64,000 nt of DNA from Otis tarda (lineage: Eukaryota > Chordata > Aves > Otidiformes > Otididae), in NCBI GenBank assembly GCA_026413225.1, contig CM048554.1:52131963-52195962 (forward strand). Direction: 5' to 3'. Position numbers and translations under genes: made by a program. A model generated the notes under the pieces. It did no database searches, was not told where the DNA came from, and saw nothing but the letters and a program-made list of their open reading frames with translations. Of this stretch, positions 59,593 to 64,000 are shown piece after piece (positions within the stretch are counted from its first letter, which is position 1; each line of letters opens with the position of its first letter).

Positions 59593-60183
59593 GTAAGACT
59601 TTTACAAGAATGTTGCAGCTGATATATGTAGGCAATTTTATCCTGTAAGTCAAACGAAACTCTTACTGAATTTGAGATACAGTCTCATTGTACAAGTAAA
59701 ATGTTTTATTTTTATTTGAATGAGAAATTTCATTACAATGCTCTCCTTATTACTACTGTTGTTACTTCACTGAGCTGACATGAGTCTACAAGCACAGCAA
59801 GAGACAAATAAGATTACAGAGTTCAACAGGCAGAAGGAAACAGATTGTGTTTTGAGGGCAACAATTTTTATCCACCATGGTCAGAGAAAGATACTCTGTT
59901 GGCCCTATAACTATTCATAGTTTCTATTTGCCAGTGTTTTATTTGTTTGTTGAATCATGTTGAACTAAGTTGAATAACATAGTTGAGAGTTTTCAAGAAG
60001 AAAATAACAATGAAAGAGGGGAGTTGTAGGCTTTTTGATTTGCACAGCAAAGATGATGCTGGTTGAGTTGAATCCTAGCTACCTGTTACATTATAAGGAT
60101 TTTTTCCGATGTTCGCTGTTCTTCAGTTGTCAATAAACCCAAGCACTTATTTTGCTAATGTATCTAGCTCTCTTTACTTCTAG
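59593..60183 (+). other. MARK1: MARK1 intron 10 (591 bp)
   Basis: GT-AG intron of phase 1, acceptor TAGCTCTCTTTACTTCTAG. Nothing else recognised. Confidence 0.9.
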
Positions 60184-60296
60184 ACATTATGGTCACAATG
60201 GGCTTTTCAAGAGAAGAAATCCACGAATCTTTAGTAAACCAAAAGTACGATGAAGTCATGGCTACTTATCTGCTTCTAGGTAGAAAACCACCTGAA
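60184..60296 (+). CDS. MARK1: MARK1 coding exon 11 (UBA domain)
   Basis: A 113-bp exon encoding residues 337-374, phase 1 to phase 0. It carries most of the UBA domain: [19 protein letters not shown] followed by [18 protein letters not shown]. The MGF motif is the UBA hallmark; in MARKs this domain folds unusually onto the kinase N-lobe and regulates activity. The donor is GAA|GTAAGT. Compared with human MARK1 a few surface positions differ (for example SREEIHES for ARDEINDA). Confidence 0.98.
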
Positions 60297-61559
60297 GTAA
60301 GTGCTACCTAATTTACATCTTCGATTTTGGCCTTTATATCTGGCTGGGTTGAATATTCTGGTTGTTGATGTTTTATGAACTACTTTGTAACATCTTTTTT
60401 TAAAAAATTGTGATCGATAACTTATTAATGTCTTTCCCTTTTCATGTCTTTTTTGATATCTTTTTAGTTCCCAAATGAAAAAATAGACTGAGTATAGTGT
60501 CTTCACATTTGCTTGTTAATATGTTGAATTGCTTTTTTAAAAAGCTAGCTGTTAATCTGAAGTGGCATGACTTCTAAGTGCTGAGTCTTCTTCCTGTCAT
60601 GTGTGTTTGCAGTTAAAATCTGAAATAGTTAATTTGACTAGAGCAGTTATTCTTCTAACTACTAAGATGTGACATCCTTTATTTCTCAGAAATATACTCA
60701 TCCTTTCTCACTTATACACTATATTATAGTATATCTTATTATTTATTAAATAATTGCACTGTAGTAATTAATAAATTGTGATAGAATATCAATTGACTGT
60801 TTTGGAACTAGAGGATCTGTAGATCTTTTGGGACCACAAGGATTTTCAAGAAATCAAGCTGAGACCACAGCTTTCTTTTTGAAGGAATTTTTTCCTGCTG
60901 CTTCATTGGCCTTCCTTCATTTCCAAGATTGTGTGGATCTGATATGTGCATCCTTGAGTGCATTTTCCCACAACATCTCTGAACCAGAATTCCCTTGTGA
61001 TGGCAGAGCACAGAGGCAATCTGTCTGAAATGATTTTGTCTCAAACTGCTTGGAAGAGGATATTTGTCTTTTCCATTGCTCTTACTTAAAACTTGCACTT
61101 CTTAGATACCAACGAACCAGTTGCTGAGTTACATACCTTATAAAGACGTGTTGAAAGCCATAAAGAATCAGTAGTACTTGCTTTTTTAGCCCTTCTGACT
61201 CAATCCAATGCATTTTTAAATTGTTCTGAAGCTATAAATGCTCTTTAAGCTTTTTTTTAAAAAAAAAAAGGCGGGGGGAGCCGTTCTTTGGCTTAGGTTT
61301 TAAAATAGCACAGTTCTTGTCAAGATTCTTCTAATTTTATTTTGAGCATTCATTAACTTTTTAGCTTTAGCAGTGTGTTTTTAAAACACACTAAACACAG
61401 ATGAAGTGATAAAATTCATCTTGAAGAAAACTAAACTCTGGATATAACTTTAAATTTTAAAAAACATGTCTTTGATTGGAACTATTTGCTTTACTGGTAC
61501 TTTTACGGCATAATAATGTTGAATTCTGTTTATGCTTTGGGAAACTGTTTTTCTTGTAG
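60297..61559 (+). other. MARK1: MARK1 intron 11 (1.3 kb)
   Basis: GT-AG intron, acceptor GAAACTGTTTTTCTTGTAG. It contains a T8-A11-type palindromic run near 61250-61270. No gene recognised. Confidence 0.85.
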
Positions 61560-61713
61560 TTTGAAGGAGGCGAGTCGTTGTCCAGCAGCAACTTGGGTCA
61601 AAGGTCCCGTCCTAGCAGTGACCTCAACAATAGTTCTATGCAGTCTCCTGCTCACCTGAAGGTCCAACGGAGTATATCAACTAATCAGAAACAACGGCGG
61701 TTCAGTGATCATG
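61560..61713 (+). CDS. MARK1: MARK1 coding exon 12 (proximal donor)
   Basis: Encodes residues 375-425, from [20 protein letters not shown] to QRRFSDH, plus one base, phase 0 to phase 1. This begins the Ser-rich spacer; [12 protein letters not shown] across the exon 11-12 junction is MARK1-specific. The end is set by the family consensus FSDHxGPSIP: donor CATG|GTGGGG gives Val at x, where human MARK1 has Ala. A second in-phase donor lies 21 nt downstream at 61734, so the true end is less certain than for other exons. Confidence 0.88.
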
Positions 61714-62890
61714 GTGGGGATGACATTCCAACAAGTAAAGTAACATACCTAATTTTAATGAATGTGCAGTGTTTTGTGAACCTGGCAGGTCCACCACTCT
61801 GTGCATTTGTTGTGTATCTCATCGTGCTCTGCTGTGATGCTTTTATTTTTATTTTTATGAATGCTGCTGTGGTAAATCTGGGTCAATGTAATTTACAGAT
61901 TTAATTTTTTGGACTTGTTACTTGCTTGACTCACTAAATAAGAGCTTGAGGATGTTTCCTGTTGAGGAAGTAATAGCAAAATATTGACCTGGATAAACTC
62001 AAAGGCAGCAAACCATTATGTTTATCAGCACATTTGGAGTTGGGGCCAAATTGTTTGTTTCCAAGAGACAACAATTTTACCAAGTATTCAGGAAACATTT
62101 TCAGGTGAAAGTGTTTACATGAAAAAGGAGTGCATATTTAGAACATTAAATGAAAGGTGATTTTTTTTTTTTTTCCCCTCAGAGAACTATCAAATTACTA
62201 GAAATATTTCTGACATGTTTGGTCGTTTTCTCTGCCTAATTTACATTGTTATTTCTAATCCCCACCCCCCACCCTTTTTTTTTTTTTTACTATTCTCCCT
62301 CTGTGTTAGTGTGGTGGTGTTTTTTCAAAAGAATTCATCAATATTGTGAAGATCAACTGATTTGATTTTATTTCAAGAGAATGTAGAATTCTACTGATGG
62401 AGGATTTGCCCCAAGGAATTTTAAAGAATGATGAGGGGGAAAGAATTGTAACTTTTTCCAACTGTAAACATGCTTTTAAACAAAGTAGTTCTAGGCTTTT
62501 CAGGGGAAAAGAATCTTTCAGTGTTTAGAGGAAAACATGTCCAAAAGTACTAAAAAAAAAAAAATTTGAAAAGTATCCTCTAGTTCCTTTTTTCATAACA
62601 TCATACAAATTATCTGTGTTTAAAATAAGGATTAAAATACTCTTCTAGATTTTACATATTGATGTGAAATGGTGATCTAATTCTGAACTTCACATTGGTA
62701 GTGAGAGTGGGTAAAAAGAACGTAGGCTGTCAGCACTCAATTTAATAGGTTGGTATATGTGCTGAGTTTGCAGCCATACTTGTTCAAATGCTTTTTTTTT
62801 GGACTTGGAGGATTATATTTAGACTATTTTGGCCAAGAAAAACGCAGTGATTATTTTTAGGTATTTATTAATACTGTTTTTATTTGGCAG
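61714..62890 (+). other. MARK1: MARK1 intron 12 (about 1.2 kb)
   Basis: GT-AG intron of phase 1, acceptor ACTGTTTTTATTTGGCAG. The exon 12 frame continues open to TAA 61902-61904 and would give a hydrophobic tail if unspliced. T-runs occur near 62160-62175 and 62275-62290. No separate gene recognised. Confidence 0.85.
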
Positions 62891-63084
62891 TTGGTCCCTC
62901 AATTCCTTCTGCTGTGTCATACACAAAAAGGGCTCAGGCAAATAGTGTGGAAAGTGAACAGAAAGAAGACTGGGACAAGGATGTCTCACGCAAACTTAGC
63001 AGCACTACAGTGGGATCCAAAGGAGAGATGGCTGCAAGTCCACTTGTGGGTCCAGAAAGAAAGAAATCAACTACAGTTCCCAGT
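62891..63084 (+). CDS. MARK1: MARK1 coding exon 13
   Basis: A 194-bp exon encoding residues 426-490, from a junction Val then GPSIPSAVSYTKRAQANSV to GPERKKSTTVPS, ending in phase 0 at AGT|GTGAGT followed by GTGTGT. It is the next spacer segment, rich in Ser and charged residues and presumed disordered. SVESEQKEDWDKDV is close to human MARK1 SVESEQKEEWDKDV, which confirms the paralogue. This is the last exon in the window. Confidence 0.97.
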
Positions 63085-64000
63085 GTGAGTGTGTGTGCTT
63101 TTGGCTTGTTATATTTATTTTTCCCTATTTAAACAAAATCTGCAACATAAGGTTACTATAGACATAATGGTTACTGAATAAGCCACTAAGTCTATTTCTG
63201 GTAACTTTTACTGGCAGACAGAAATAGGCTACATTGGATGTCTTAAAATAAACCTTTTCCTTCCCCCCACAACTTTTTTCTAACACTAACATAACAGTAA
63301 GCACCAGAATGTCTGCACTTGGGCAAACTGAAGACCTGTCAAGACAAATAGTGGATATTTAGGGAAAGAACGTAAGAACAGAGACAATATGGAGTGCTTT
63401 TTCTGGTTACCTCAAAGCTGCTTACAGTCATGTATGGTACAAGCTGATATGTCGAAAGCATTTCTCTGCTTTGTGAGAACTAATTAAATGGAGTATCTTT
63501 ACTATGAAGAATGAGAAATTTATTTACTTGCTAATGGCAAATTCAGTATTTGTACATATTTAGCTCTGTTACTGTTTTGGGGGCTTTGTGATGGGCACAA
63601 TTAAGGAATAGTGGTGTCTGATATTGCAACAGTAGGTAAGGTTGAGCAGCTTACGTAGAAAAAAAGTGAATTTATTTTTTAAAACTCTAACATTTAAAAT
63701 GAACAAAGCTAATTTAATGTGGACAATTTAAAAATACTTTTGTGTTACTTTGAGGGTAACATGATGTTAGAGAAGGCAGGATTTCTTAAAAACATATTTA
63801 TCACCTTCCGTCATATCAGTCTGGCTTAAGAGAGTTTGATTTCAAAAACAATTACTGCAGTTGTTAATCTTCCTGGCAAAATGGCTTTGAAACAGTTTAT
63901 TCAGTAGTCTCTGTGGGGTGATGATAATGCCAAAAGGCTGTAGATGAGGGAGACCTAAACACACAGTAAATCTTGCAGAGTTCATTGTGTCCTACAGTAC
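63085..64000 (+). other. MARK1: MARK1 intron 13, start only
   Basis: Intron sequence from the GTGAGTGTGTGTG donor to the right edge. No further exon is recognisable; the next expected coding segment in the family (NNVYSGGSMARRNTYV region) is not present. Nothing else was seen. Confidence 0.85.

Overview
The window looks like nuclear DNA from a bird, or less likely another sauropsid such as a turtle or crocodilian. Three CR1-type LINE 3' ends finish in ATTCTATG-type octamers, the background is AT-rich and full of homopolymer tracts, and one CpG island sits over the first exon of a vertebrate multi-exon gene. I see no bacterial, viral or organellar genes, no tRNA or rRNA, and no CRISPR array.

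The only cellular gene I can support is MARK1 (microtubule affinity-regulating kinase 1, a Par-1 family Ser/Thr kinase) on the + strand. Thirteen coding exons (15160 to 63084) were placed by joining GT-AG boundaries so that codon phase is kept at every junction. Together they encode about 490 residues: N-terminal header, complete catalytic domain, UBA domain and the start of the Ser-rich spacer. The human protein is about 795 residues, so the rest of the spacer and the C-terminal KA1 domain lie beyond the right edge. Paralogue-specific segments ([34 protein letters not shown]) point to MARK1 rather than MARK2, MARK3 or MARK4.

Layout: 1-157, a CR1 3' fragment; 158 to about 14250, intergenic DNA with no supported gene, one pentanucleotide satellite and a POU-like palindrome; about 14250-15750, a CpG island with the MARK1 promoter, 5' UTR and exon 1; 15211-39634, a 24.4 kb intron 1 carrying a short CR1 3' end and a 3.06 kb CR1 copy with nearly intact ORF2; 39635-63084, exons 2-13; 63085-64000, the start of intron 13.

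I did not find a new biological system. The points most worth checking are two in-phase alternative donors at the end of exon 12, an 89-nt intron inside the kinase domain that stays open until its final codon, a T27 tract directly behind the exon 2 donor, an upstream ORF just before the MARK1 start codon, and a CR1 ORF2 broken by only two nonsense codons and one apparent late frameshift.
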